From contig NZ_CP059901.1 in assembly GCF_014127285.1 (NCBI RefSeq), forward strand, positions 1,798,001-1,862,000: 64,000 nt of DNA, given 5' to 3'. This document shows positions 8,240-16,059 of this stretch, piece after piece. The first letter of the stretch is position 1. Each line of letters begins with the position of its first letter. Under the pieces are notes generated by a model. It saw only the letters and a program-made list of their open reading frames with translations. It ran no database searches and was not told the DNA's origin. Origin of the DNA: Mumia sp. ZJ1417. GTDB taxonomy: Bacteria > Actinomycetota > Actinomycetes > Propionibacteriales > Nocardioidaceae. The translations under genes were made by a program, and so were the position numbers.

Positions 8240-8646
8240 TGTTCGCCGTGACGGTCAGTGACCACGTCATGGTCGCCCACAGCCTGCGCGGGGCGGTGTT
8301 CGGTCCCGCCCAGCGGCTGCACGGCGCGACCTATGTCGTCGAGGCGACCTTTCGTGCCGCGACGCTCGACGACGACGGGGTGGTCGTGGACCTCGGTCGT
8401 GCCGCCGAGGTGCTGCACGCGGCGCTCGCGGCGCTGAACTACCGCAACCTGGACGACGAGCCGGAGCTCGCCGGGACCAACACGACCACGGAGGTCCTGG
8501 CCCGGCTGCTCGCCGACCGGCTGGCGCTGCAGGTCGCGGACGGTGCGCTCGGCCGCCCCGGGGCGGACCTCGACGGGCTCGTCGTGACCCTGCGCGAGTC
8601 GCCGACCGCGTGGGCCACGTACGAGCGAGGGCTGGACGTGCCATGA
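8239..8646 (+). CDS. 6-pyruvoyl-tetrahydropterin synthase / QueD homologue with substituted active site
   Basis: 135 residues, the size and fold pattern of PTPS/6-carboxytetrahydropterin synthase. The first zinc histidine is kept (MVAH, H14), as are LHG (H28), NTTTEVLA around 81-88 and the C-terminal [10 protein letters not shown]. By alignment to E. coli QueD, the second histidine of HGH is alanine (A30), the catalytic cysteine position is alanine (A24), and the Asp-His pair of the LDH motif is Asn-Tyr (N67-Y68). The protein therefore probably cannot bind zinc or act like QueD/PTPS. It may bind a pterin-like molecule or catalyse something else. Its start shares a base with the previous stop (TGATG). 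Confidence 0.85.
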   Translation: MFAVTVSDHVMVAHSLRGAVFGPAQRLHGATYVVEATFRAATLDDDGVVVDLGRAAEVLHAALAALNYRNLDDEPELAGTNTTTEVLARLLADRLALQVADGALGRPGADLDGLVVTLRESPTAWATYERGLDVP

Positions 8647-9665
8647 CCGTCGTCCACCTCGTCGTCCCCGACGGTATCGACGACCCGCACCGACCGAGCG
8701 GGGGGAACGTGTACGACCGTCGGCTGGCGGGCGCGCTCGAGGCCGGCGGGTGGTCGCTGCGCGAGCATCCGGTGCGAGCACCGCTCGGCGAGGTCCTCGC
8801 GTCGATCCCGGACGGGAGTCTCGTGCTCACCGACGGGCTCGTCACGCGGGGGGCCGGTGCCGTCGTCGGCGCGAACGCCAGCCGTCTGCACGTGGTGGTG
8901 CTGCTGCACGAGCCGATCGGGCCGGACGGCGACGAGCGCGCGGTGCTCGCGTCCGCTGCCGCCGTGGTGACGACGAGCCAGTGGACGGCCGACCGGATCA
9001 CCAACGTGTACGGACTCGCTCCCCAGCACCTCCACGTGGCGTGGCCGGGGGTCGACGAGTCGCTTGCGCATCGGGGGACGGAGGACGGGGGCCGCCTCCT
9101 GTGCGTCGGTGCGGTCTCGGCGGCCAAGGGCCAGCACGATCTCGTCGATGCGCTCGGGTCGTTGACGGACCTGGCGTGGGGGTGCCGCATGGTCGGCTCG
9201 CGGGATGTGGAGCCTCCGTACAGCCGAGCGGTCATGCGCCGCAGCGGCGAGCTCGGGCTCGGCGGGCGTGTGACCTGGACCGGACCGCTCAGAGGTGACC
9301 GGCTCGCCGCCGAGTACGCCTCCGCCGATCTGCTCGTCCTGCCCTCGCGCGCCGAGTCGTACGGGATGGTGGTCACCGAGGCGCTCGCCCGCGCGGTGCC
9401 GGTGGTCGCGGCTTCGGTCGGTGGCGTCGAGGAGGCACTCGGATGCACGGCGGACGGAGCGGCGCCGGGCCTGGTCGTCGACGCGGCCAACCCGGTGGCG
9501 CTCGCCCACGCACTCCGGAGCTGGCTGACCGACGTCGGCCTGCGCACGTGGCTGCGGCGGCACGCGCGGGCACGGCGGGACACGCTCTCGACGTGGGACG
9601 CGACCGCGGAGACCGTCTCCACCGTCCTCGAGGGCGTTCAGCGCCGAGGGGCGGTGCCGTCGTGA
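8643..9665 (+). CDS. Family 4 (GT-B fold) glycosyltransferase
   Basis: 340 residues. The C-terminal donor-binding half shows [20 protein letters not shown] and the E-x7-E type motif in [16 protein letters not shown], typical of GT4 retaining enzymes that use NDP-sugars. The N-terminal half starts [12 protein letters not shown] and includes [11 protein letters not shown], a glycine-rich acceptor-side loop. Start and stop overlap both neighbours (ATGA and GTGA). The acceptor is unknown. Context suggests a GTP-derived heterocycle or a lipid carrier. Confidence 0.88.
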   Translation: MTVVHLVVPDGIDDPHRPSGGNVYDRRLAGALEAGGWSLREHPVRAPLGEVLASIPDGSLVLTDGLVTRGAGAVVGANASRLHVVVLLHEPIGPDGDERAVLASAAAVVTTSQWTADRITNVYGLAPQHLHVAWPGVDESLAHRGTEDGGRLLCVGAVSAAKGQHDLVDALGSLTDLAWGCRMVGSRDVEPPYSRAVMRRSGELGLGGRVTWTGPLRGDRLAAEYASADLLVLPSRAESYGMVVTEALARAVPVVAASVGGVEEALGCTADGAAPGLVVDAANPVALAHALRSWLTDVGLRTWLRRHARARRDTLSTWDATAETVSTVLEGVQRRGAVPS

Positions 9666-10612
9666 GGCGGGCGGCGCTCATCCTCAAGCCCCTCGTCCCG
9701 GCGGCGGTCCTCGTCGTGGTCGTCGCCCACGTCGGTACGGTCCCTTTCCTCGACGGCTTCCGCGCCACGACGCAGTCGTCGGCGGCGCTTGCCGGGGTGT
9801 TCGCCGCGCTCGTCCTCACGGCGCTGAGCACGGTCTGCGCCGCGCGGCGCTGGCAGGTCGTGTCGCGTGAGCTCGGGGCCTCGATCCGTCTCAAGGACGC
9901 CGTGGTCGCGTACTACCGCTCCCAGATCCTCAACGTGACCCTTCCGCTCGGGGTCGCGGGCGACGTCCATCGAGGGCTCGTCCACGGCCGCGACACCGAC
10001 GACACCGCTCGTGGCCTTCGTACCGTCGCGTGGGAGCGGTTCGCGGGGCAGGCCGTGTGCGTCGTGGTCGCGGCCGGCGTGCTCGTGGCGGTGCCGTCCC
10101 CGCTGCGGTCGGCACTCGGGGCCGTACTCGTCGTCGGCGCAGCCGTCGTCTGTGCGGTGCTCGTGACTGCCGCGGCGGTCGTCGCCGTACTGCCCGGCTC
10201 CTGGCGCGGCGTCCTCGCCGGCGACGTACGCCGGGTGTTGCACCGTCCGTCGCCCACCGTGCAGCTCGTCGGGCTGTCGGTCCTCGCCTTCTGCGGGCAC
10301 GTGGCCGTCTTCCTCGTCGCCGTCCGGATCGCCGCGCCGCAGGTCGCCGCGACGGACGCGCTGCCGGCCGCCCTTCTCGTCCTGCTCGCCGCGTCCGTCC
10401 CGATGAGTCTCGCGGGTTGGGGTCCCCGCGAGGGCGTCGCCGCCTGGGCGTTCGCGGCGGGCGGGCTCGGCGCGAGCCAAGGGGTCGAGGTCTCCGTCGT
10501 ATACGGGCTGCTGGCGCTCGTCGCGACGGCTCCCGGGATCGCCGTCCTCCTCAGCGATGCACGCGGGCGGATCCGCCCGGGCCCTTCTCCGATGACGGGA
10601 GCGGTGCGATGA
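9662..10612 (+). CDS. Lysylphosphatidylglycerol-synthetase-type (UPF0104) membrane protein, flippase-like
   Basis: A 316-residue membrane protein with about eight hydrophobic segments. The block AYYRSQILNVTLPLGVAGDVHRG near residues 80-103 and the later VPMSLAGWGPREGVAAWAF match the transmembrane domain shared by lysylphosphatidylglycerol synthase N-termini and UPF0104 proteins. The family has been linked to lipid translocation. There is no aminoacyltransferase domain. The start is GTG 9662 inside the previous stop. With a glycosyltransferase upstream, moving a glycosylated lipid intermediate across the membrane is a plausible role (inference). Confidence 0.8.
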   Translation: MRRAALILKPLVPAAVLVVVVAHVGTVPFLDGFRATTQSSAALAGVFAALVLTALSTVCAARRWQVVSRELGASIRLKDAVVAYYRSQILNVTLPLGVAGDVHRGLVHGRDTDDTARGLRTVAWERFAGQAVCVVVAAGVLVAVPSPLRSALGAVLVVGAAVVCAVLVTAAAVVAVLPGSWRGVLAGDVRRVLHRPSPTVQLVGLSVLAFCGHVAVFLVAVRIAAPQVAATDALPAALLVLLAASVPMSLAGWGPREGVAAWAFAAGGLGASQGVEVSVVYGLLALVATAPGIAVLLSDARGRIRPGPSPMTGAVR

Positions 10613-11301
10613 ACGAGGTCCCGTACACGATCCTGTCGTGCGCAATCACGCTCGACGGCTACCTCGACGACGCAGGGGAGCACCCGCTGCACCTGTCCGG
10701 ACCGGCGGACGTGGACCGTGTCGACGGCATCCGCGCCGAGAGCGACGCGATCCTCGTCGGCGCGGCCACCGTACGCAACGACGACCCGCGCCTGCTCGTC
10801 CGCGCGCGGGAGAGGATCGACGGTCGCCGTCGACGGGGAGCCACCGACTCACCGAAGAAGGTCACCGTGAGCGGGCATGTCAAGCTCGATCCGGCCAGCG
10901 CGTTCTTCACCACCGGCGACGTCGAGAAGCTCGTCTACTGCCCGAGCCTGCGGGTCGACGAGGGACGCCAGGCGTTCGGCGACCTCGCCACCGTCGTCGA
11001 CGGCGGCGAACCGGTCACGATGCGCCACGTCGCGGAGGACCTGTACGAGCGGGGGGTGCGGCGGCTGATGGTCGAGGGCGGCGCGACCGTCCACACGCAG
11101 TTCCTCACCGAGGGGATCGCCGACGAGCTCCAGCTGGTCGTCGCCCCCTTCTTCCTCGGTGACCCACGGGCACGACGCTGGGTCGACGAAGGGGACTACC
11201 CCTGGGGCAACGAGCATCGTGCACGCCTGGTGGAGACGAGGACGCTCGACGACGTCGTGCTCGTCCGCTACGCCTTGTCCGAGCGGGGTGAGGCGGCGTG
11301 A
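10609..11301 (+). CDS. RibD C-terminal-type reductase (dihydrofolate-reductase fold)
   Basis: A 230-residue stand-alone reductase. TILSCAITLDGYLDD at the N-terminus, DAILVGAATVRNDDPRLLVR near residues 46-65, LMVEGGATVH near 147-156 and APFFLGDPRARR match the RibD C-terminal/pyrimidine-reductase family. That family reduces the ribosyl group of diaminopyrimidines derived from GTP, using NADPH. No deaminase domain is present. Its stop overlaps the GTG of the GTP cyclohydrolase II gene, so substrate maker and user are co-translated. That supports a shared GTP-derived pathway but does not prove it is riboflavin. Confidence 0.87.
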   Translation: MNEVPYTILSCAITLDGYLDDAGEHPLHLSGPADVDRVDGIRAESDAILVGAATVRNDDPRLLVRARERIDGRRRRGATDSPKKVTVSGHVKLDPASAFFTTGDVEKLVYCPSLRVDEGRQAFGDLATVVDGGEPVTMRHVAEDLYERGVRRLMVEGGATVHTQFLTEGIADELQLVVAPFFLGDPRARRWVDEGDYPWGNEHRARLVETRTLDDVVLVRYALSERGEAA

Positions 11302-11918
11302 GCGGCAGGCCCCCGCCCGCGGGCGTCCGCGCACGCGTCCCGGTCCCGCTGGCGCTCCCGGACGGCACGACCGTACGCGGCCGCCTGGTGACCTTCGAAG
11401 GCCTCGTCGACGGACGCGAGCACCTCGCCGTCGAGCTGGGTGACCCCGACCGCGAGCCACCTCTCGTACGCCTGCACAGCGAGTGCCTGACCGGCGACGT
11501 GCTCGGGAGCGAACGGTGCGACTGCGGCGCGCAGCTCGCGGAGGCGCTCGCGCAGATCTCCGCTGCCGGGGGAGTGCTGCTCTACCTGCGGCAGGAAGGC
11601 AGGGGGATCGGGCTCTACGCGAAGCTCGACGCGTACCTCCTGCAGGACGCCGGCCTCGACACGTACGACGCGAACGTCGCGCTGGGCTTCGGCGCGGACG
11701 AACGCGACTACACGGTCGCCGCGCAGATGCTCGGTGCGCTCGGTCGTACGTCCGTGCGCCTGCTGACCAACAACCCGGACAAGGCGGACCAGCTCGTACG
11801 GCTCGGGATCGACGTGGTCGCGTGCGTCCCGACCGGGGTGCACCGGCGAGACGCGAACGTGCGCTACCTCGAGGCGAAGGCCCGCCGCGCCGCGCACACG
11901 ATCGAGGTGGCCCGCTGA
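11298..11918 (+). CDS. ribA: GTP cyclohydrolase II (stand-alone RibA)
   Basis: 206 residues, the full length of a stand-alone GTP cyclohydrolase II. The zinc cysteines are in ECLTGDVLGSERCDCGAQL near residues 62-80, the GTP-binding YLRQEGRGIGL is near 95-105, and LLTNNPDK is near 153-160. The enzyme opens GTP to 2,5-diamino-6-ribosylamino-pyrimidinone phosphate with loss of formate and pyrophosphate. No DHBP synthase domain is fused, unlike the bifunctional RibBA common in actinobacterial riboflavin operons, and no ribE/ribH lies nearby. This copy therefore probably serves the surrounding specialised cluster. It is the last gene of the overlapping operon. Confidence 0.93.
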   Translation: MSGRPPPAGVRARVPVPLALPDGTTVRGRLVTFEGLVDGREHLAVELGDPDREPPLVRLHSECLTGDVLGSERCDCGAQLAEALAQISAAGGVLLYLRQEGRGIGLYAKLDAYLLQDAGLDTYDANVALGFGADERDYTVAAQMLGALGRTSVRLLTNNPDKADQLVRLGIDVVACVPTGVHRRDANVRYLEAKARRAAHTIEVAR

Positions 11919-11976
11919 CGCGGGTGGGCGTGCAATCCCCGCCCGTACGGGCGGCTGCGTCGCTACGGTTCGCGGC

Positions 11977-13539
11977 ATGCGACGCGTCGTGGTTCTCGCC
12001 AGCTCGGTAGCCGTCCTGCTCGGCGGCATCTCGGCCCCGGCCGAGGCCGCTGCGGTCCTGCCGACCGGGTTCACCCTCGTCTCCGGCAGCGTGGGTGCCT
12101 CGTACGACTCCACGACGCTGACGCTGACCCAGACGTCCGCGACCGCGATCGTGCACGTCCAAGCCGGCGACGTCGGCGCCGGGAACACCCTGCGCATCAC
12201 GCAGCCGTCGGCCGACAGCCGGCTGCTCCTCAGGGTCGTGGGCAACGCCGTCTCCGCCGTCGCCGGTGCGATCGAGGCCGACGGGCAGCTCGTGCTGGTC
12301 AACCCTTCGGGGATCGTTCTCGCGAGGGGGGCGTCCGTTCGGGCTGGCGGCGTCGTCCTGAGCAGCATGGACGCGCCGAATGTGCAGTTCCTCGCGGGCG
12401 CGCCGACGTTCGCCACGGGCACAGCGACGGGGCCGGTCACGAACCAGGGCCAGGTCGAGAGCCGCGGCATCGCAGCGATGCTCGGATCCTCGACCGTGAC
12501 GAACGATGGACAGGTCGTCGCGCCCGACGGCACCATCGGGTTGGTGTCGTCGAGCAGCGTCGGTGTGACCCTGACGGCGCGCGGGGCCGACGCGATCACC
12601 CCTGCGCCGTCGGCAGGAGCCCTGCCGGAGGGCACGGCGCGCAACACGGGCGTCCTCGACGCGCGCCGCGGCGTCGTTCGCCTGCACAGCGATCGTGCCT
12701 CCGCAGCGACCGCGTCAGCCGGTGTCGTCCTCGCCGCCGACAGCGCGCTCACCGTTCACAGCCTCCGCGTCGACGGCGTCGAGCTCGGTGCGCTTCGCGT
12801 GTCGTGCGCGCTCGGCGGAACGCTGCGGGCCGGCGTGACGATGAACGGGATCCCGCGGGGGCCAGGTGCCGTGACGTCGATCGGAGGTGTCTCCCACACC
12901 TACCGCACGGCGACGGGCGCATTCGACGCCCAGAAGGTCCTGTCCGTCTCGCCGCTGCTGCCGCCGGGCGCCTCGTACGGACCCGGGTCGACGTCCTGCT
13001 CGGCAGGCGTGCTGAACGCGCCGATCCTGCGGGTTGCGGGGACGCCGGCGGTCGGCCGACGGCTGTCGGTCACGGGACGCTGGGGGCCGGTCCCGGTTCG
13101 GCTCGCCTACCAGTGGTTGCGCGACGGTGCGGTGCTTCCTGGCGTGACCGGCGCGACGTACGTGCCCCGCGCATCGGACCGGGGTCATCGCCTCAGCGTG
13201 CGCGTCACTGGCAGCCGCGCGGGCTACGAGACGGCCACGCGGACGAGCAACGCTGTGAGGATCGCCGCCGGAATGCTGACGGCACCGCGTCCCCAGGTCG
13301 CCGGCAAGGGCAAGGTCGGGCGGCGACTCACCGCGAAGGCAGGCCATTGGGGACCGGGCACGGTGACGCTGCGTTACCGCTGGTTCCGTGATGGTGATCC
13401 GATCAGGCGCGCCACGAAGCGTCACTACCGCGTGAAGAAGGCGGACGCGGGCCACCGCCTCACCGTCCGCGTGACCGGCGCGAAGACCGGGTACGGCACC
13501 GCCGTACGGAAGAGCCGAGCCGTCCGGATCACGCGGTAG
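11977..13539 (+). CDS. Secreted protein: filamentous-haemagglutinin (TPS-like) N-domain plus two Ig-like repeats
   Basis: 520 residues with a clear signal peptide (MRRVVVLASSVAVLLGG...APAEAAA, about 25 residues). Residues about 60-200 resemble the haemagglutination-activity/TPS domain: LLLRVVGNAVSAVAGAIEA, then DGQLVLVNPSGIVLARGA with the NPxGI signature, then GGVVLSSMD. A bridging region of about 130 residues is followed by two repeats (about 348-430 and 435-519). Each repeat contains VGRRLxxxxGxWGP, a YQWLRDG/YRWFRDG strand and a D-x-GHRLxVRVTG turn, as in many actinobacterial secreted proteins. No LPXTG or membrane anchor is seen. TPS domains are classically Gram-negative two-partner secretion exoproteins, so their presence here is unusual. 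Confidence 0.8.
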   Translation: MRRVVVLASSVAVLLGGISAPAEAAAVLPTGFTLVSGSVGASYDSTTLTLTQTSATAIVHVQAGDVGAGNTLRITQPSADSRLLLRVVGNAVSAVAGAIEADGQLVLVNPSGIVLARGASVRAGGVVLSSMDAPNVQFLAGAPTFATGTATGPVTNQGQVESRGIAAMLGSSTVTNDGQVVAPDGTIGLVSSSSVGVTLTARGADAITPAPSAGALPEGTARNTGVLDARRGVVRLHSDRASAATASAGVVLAADSALTVHSLRVDGVELGALRVSCALGGTLRAGVTMNGIPRGPGAVTSIGGVSHTYRTATGAFDAQKVLSVSPLLPPGASYGPGSTSCSAGVLNAPILRVAGTPAVGRRLSVTGRWGPVPVRLAYQWLRDGAVLPGVTGATYVPRASDRGHRLSVRVTGSRAGYETATRTSNAVRIAAGMLTAPRPQVAGKGKVGRRLTAKAGHWGPGTVTLRYRWFRDGDPIRRATKRHYRVKKADAGHRLTVRVTGAKTGYGTAVRKSRAVRITR

Positions 13540-13864
13540 GCGTCAACAATCCCCGCTGTGGGGAGCGCTACGGCGTCGCACGCGTGCGTTGTGCCAGCGC
13601 ACCCGGGTGCGCAGGTCTCAGCGCCTTCCGCGCGCGCCCTTCGTGGCACCGGAGCCCGGGACGGTCGTGGGGAACGTGCAGGCGTGGGGTCGTGCCTGGA
13701 GCGCGACGGAGACCCGTTGGCGGCCAGTTCGGCTCGAGGAAGGCCAGCGCTGCAACGGCTTCGCGATGCGTTACCGCCGCCTGTTCGTGGCGGCGTACGC
13801 CTCGGGCCAGAGCATCTTGCTCCAGGTCGGGGGTCACGCACGGGCCACGAGGCGGGTGGGCTGC
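13540..13864 (+). other. Intergenic stretch without a supported gene
   Basis: About 325 bases. Several overlapping frames stay open because of high GC, but none shows a family motif, a good ribosome-binding site or consistent codon bias. A leftward frame starting near 13837 (EQDALARGVRRHEQAAV...) is the least unlikely and could be a gene remnant. No tRNA or strong hairpin is seen. Confidence 0.4.
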
Positions 13865-14254
13865 CTACACAGTCGGGGTCGGCTCGGCGGCGGTCTCGCC
13901 GCAGGCGGCGCAGAGCGTCCGGTACCAGTGGTCGCTGGCACTGCGCCGTCCTGGCGCTCCACAGCTCTCGCAGGTCCTCGAGGAGCGCTTCTCCGCCGAG
14001 GCGATCAGCGCGCGGAACTCGTCATCGACGGCGCGGTGGTCCTCGCAAGGCTCGGCGTAGTAGCGCAGCGACCCGTACTTCTGCTTGACCTGTCGCAACT
14101 CGTACTCCGGGCACACGGCGGCGAGATCGGCGTCGAGCGCGGCGAGCAGCGGGAACCAGCCGCGGTCGCAGTCGATCCACTGCCCCCATCCGTCCGGGAA
14201 GCGCTGGAGCAGGGCACTGAGGGCGTCTTCGGGGAGGTGGCCGCCGTCATCCAT
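13865..14254 (-). CDS. Conserved hypothetical protein with C-terminal Cys4 motif
   Basis: 129 residues. The order RGWFPLLAALDADLAAV, YELRQVKQKYGSLRYYAEP, a middle helix with LIASAEKRS, then TCESCGAPG and TLCAACG matches a widespread uncharacterised family. Members recognise themselves by the KxKFG-GLRYY segment and a zinc-ribbon-like CxxCG...CxxC tail, and they occur in phages, islands and scattered chromosomal sites. The ATG at 14254 is the only reasonable start. It lies in an accessory stretch next to a decayed DUF3800 gene and beyond the 3' end of the tRNA cluster. Confidence 0.65.
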   Translation of the reverse strand: MDDGGHLPEDALSALLQRFPDGWGQWIDCDRGWFPLLAALDADLAAVCPEYELRQVKQKYGSLRYYAEPCEDHRAVDDEFRALIASAEKRSSRTCESCGAPGRRSASDHWYRTLCAACGETAAEPTPTV

Positions 14255-14389
14255 GCGCTCGATTGTGCGCCACTGCCGCCGGAAGGCGGAAGGTGCACCT
14301 TCACCGTGTGCTGGCCCTCAAGGTCCGTCGCGGGCGACCCATCCGCGTTCGGTGAGGACCGCGATGGGGCGGAGTGCAGCCTGCTTGGT

Positions 14390-14860
14390 GAGGAACGTGG
14401 AGGACGCAAGCTTGCAGTCACTGGAGCGCGCGCTCGACGACGTTGTCCACGCCGCATACGAGGCGTACCCGGACGTTCGCCCCGACAGTGAGCTCCACGG
14501 ACACCCGCGCGCGCGTATCGGCACCTACGCGCACGCCTTCCAAGCCCTCGCGGACCACGACGTGTCGATCATCCTGCGCGGGCTGGACTGCAAGCGGCAG
14601 CGAGCTCGCTACGTACGGCCTGACCCGCCGCACGAGGTCGTCCTGCAGCACGTGATGGAACGCGTGAACGCGTACGCGAAGGACAGAGGCGAGTGCGTGC
14701 TTCTCATCGCCGATGAAGTCCACGAGCACGAACGCCACCGCGCGAACCTCCGTGACTTCCGGTCACTCGGAACGCCTGGCTACCGCAGCTCAAAGTTGCC
14801 GGCCATCGTGGACGCGATTCACTTTGCGCCCTCCTGCTTCAGCAGACTCCTCGGGGCACC
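14390..14860 (+). pseudogene. DUF3800 protein remnant (N- and C-terminus lost)
   Basis: The frame reads LQSLERALDDVVHAAYEAYP, then SELHGHPRARIGTYAHAFQALAD, then ECVLLIADEVHEHERHRANLRDFR, then GTPGYRSSKLPAIVDAIHFAPS...SRLLG. This is the middle and late part of a DUF3800 protein (RNase-H-like fold, frequent in phages and defence or mobile loci). The N-terminal DESGD strand expected about 40 residues earlier is absent, and after SRLLG the expected LADLxAY helix is replaced by unrelated sequence. No good start codon or ribosome-binding site is seen. Confidence 0.65.
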
Positions 14861-15207
14861 ATCCGCTCGGCGCTCTGCTCTACACCGATCAGCGCGTCGC
14901 TTGGCGAGCAGGGCCGTACGGCCAGACAGGCATCGACGTCTTGCACGGCTCGTACACGATCGAGCGGCTCGACGACAAACTCGGCGCATTTCTGCTGACC
15001 GTCAAGGCCGACGAGTCCGTCGCCGGGTTCCAGCCTGCTCAACTCATCCTGCCGATCGCGATCGAAGTTGAGTACCTGGCCGCGAACATCGCCCACGCGA
15101 CGGGCTCGCCCTGGGAGTACCACGAGGCGTTCGTCGAACTTGACGGACTCTCGCTCATCGCCGACCCCTCGCCGAGATACGCCGGCCTGCTCATGGCAGC
15201 GATCTAG
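14857..15207 (+). CDS. Hypothetical reading frame, possibly a fragment
   Basis: Frame ending DPSPRYAGLLMAAI. The stretch from YTDQRVAWRAGPYGQ onward (GIDVLHGSYTIERLDDKLGAF, AQLILPIAIEVEYLAANIAHATG) looks like genuine protein. No convincing start codon is present in the first 30 codons, and the frame begins where the DUF3800 remnant breaks off. I do not recognise a family. It may be the 3' part of another gene joined here by a deletion. Confidence 0.35.
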   Translation, partial: HHPLGALLYTDQRVAWRAGPYGQTGIDVLHGSYTIERLDDKLGAFLLTVKADESVAGFQPAQLILPIAIEVEYLAANIAHATGSPWEYHEAFVELDGLSLIADPSPRYAGLLMAAI

Positions 15208-15233
15208 AGCCGCTGCACGTCGCCCGCGTCCAC

Positions 15234-15377
15234 TCACACGTACGGCACCTCTAGCCGCTCGTCGTCGACCGCCACACACACGTGCTGCCCGCGCCACCGG
15301 ATCGCCGGCGCGCGGACCCACGACACCCTGTCGAGCTCGAAGTGGAGCCACACCATGACGGGCACCGGATCGCGCAT
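15234..15377 (-). CDS. Possible 47-aa hypothetical protein
   Basis: A short frame beginning MRDPVPVMVWLHFEL and ending DDERLEVPYV. Its composition and codon third positions look coding, unlike the competing longer frames across the same bases, which are Ser/Arg-rich. The frame is closed by a stop about 20 codons upstream. No family is recognised. It may be a remnant in the accessory stretch beside the tRNA cluster. Confidence 0.35.
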   Translation of the reverse strand: MRDPVPVMVWLHFELDRVSWVRAPAIRWRGQHVCVAVDDERLEVPYV

Positions 15378-15620
15378 GGACAGGATGCGCCGGACGTTGC
15401 CCGTGGCCGTTGCGATCCCTCAGCGGCCACGACTCGATACGCACCTGCCACGCCGAACGGGCAGGCGGGTCCGGCGCCGAGTGGTAGGGGCAGGGTGCGG
15501 GTCATCTGCGCCTCGGTGTTCGCGTGGCGAGTGTCACGGTCACGCCATTGCCCATGCCAGGGACGACGTGGGCGACAGCGGCTCCATTGCCCACGTGCTG
15601 TCCATACGGGGGAACGAGAA

Positions 15621-15655
15621 GGCCCCCGATCCTGCGTTTCCGCAGGTCAGGGGCC
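15621..15655 (-). terminator. Hairpin terminator of the tRNA Gly-Cys-Val transcript
   Basis: Arms ggcccccgatcctgcg and cgcaggtcaggggcc pair almost fully around a tttc loop. In the leftward direction the hairpin follows the 3' end of tRNA-Val by about 15 bases and is followed by TTCTCGTTCC, the same tail found after the second tRNA-Val terminator at 17640-17675. Confidence 0.75.
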
Positions 15656-15669
15656 GTTTCCATTTCTGG

Positions 15670-15741
15670 TGGGCGATACTGGGTTTGAACCAGTGACCTC
15701 TTCCGTGTCAGGGAAGCGCGCTACCGCTGCGCCAATCGCCC
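15670..15741 (-). tRNA. tRNA-Val (anticodon GAC)
   Basis: The complement folds as a cloverleaf: acceptor GGGCGAT/ATCGCCC, anticodon arm CTTCC-CTGACAC-GGAAG giving anticodon GAC, and T-arm CTGGTTCAAACCCAG. Discriminator A is followed by an encoded CCA (15667-15669). It is the last gene of a leftward Gly-Cys-Val tRNA cluster. Confidence 0.95.
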
Positions 15742-15780
15742 GTGAGCCCGAGGGACTCGTCAGGAGCGTGAGCCCCATCG

Positions 15781-15851
15781 AGGTGGAGACGGGATTTGAA
15801 CCCGTGTAAACGGATTTGCAGTCCGTTGCCTCGCCTCTCGGCCACTCCACC
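15781..15851 (-). tRNA. tRNA-Cys (anticodon GCA)
   Basis: Acceptor GGTGGAG/CTCCACC, anticodon arm ACGGA-CTGCAAA-TCCGT giving anticodon GCA, and discriminator U as expected for cysteine tRNAs. CCA is not encoded. It is the middle gene of the leftward tRNA cluster. Confidence 0.95.
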
Positions 15852-15894
15852 GGACATCTAGGATGTCTGAGAAGGGGCCCTGGGACCCACTCCG

Positions 15895-15966
15895 AGCGGA
15901 CGACGGGATTCGAACCCGCGACCCTCACCTTGGCAAGGTGATGCTCTACCACTGAGCCACGTCCGC
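15895..15966 (-). tRNA. tRNA-Gly (anticodon GCC)
   Basis: Acceptor GCGGACG/CGTCCGC, anticodon arm TCACC-TTGCCAA-GGTGA giving anticodon GCC, and discriminator U. CCA is not encoded. It is the first gene of the leftward Gly-Cys-Val cluster. Confidence 0.95.
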
Positions 15967-16059
15967 GCTTTCCGGGCTTCCCCGGTGCGAGAGAAACATT
16001 AGCGGATGGGGTGAGGGCGTCCAAACGGGGGGTACCCCTCGGCGCGTTAACGTGGTCAC

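Noticed and set aside
13568-13837. Leftward 89-aa frame in the gap after the TPS-like gene
   Set aside because: No ribosome-binding site, no family motif and competing frames equally open.
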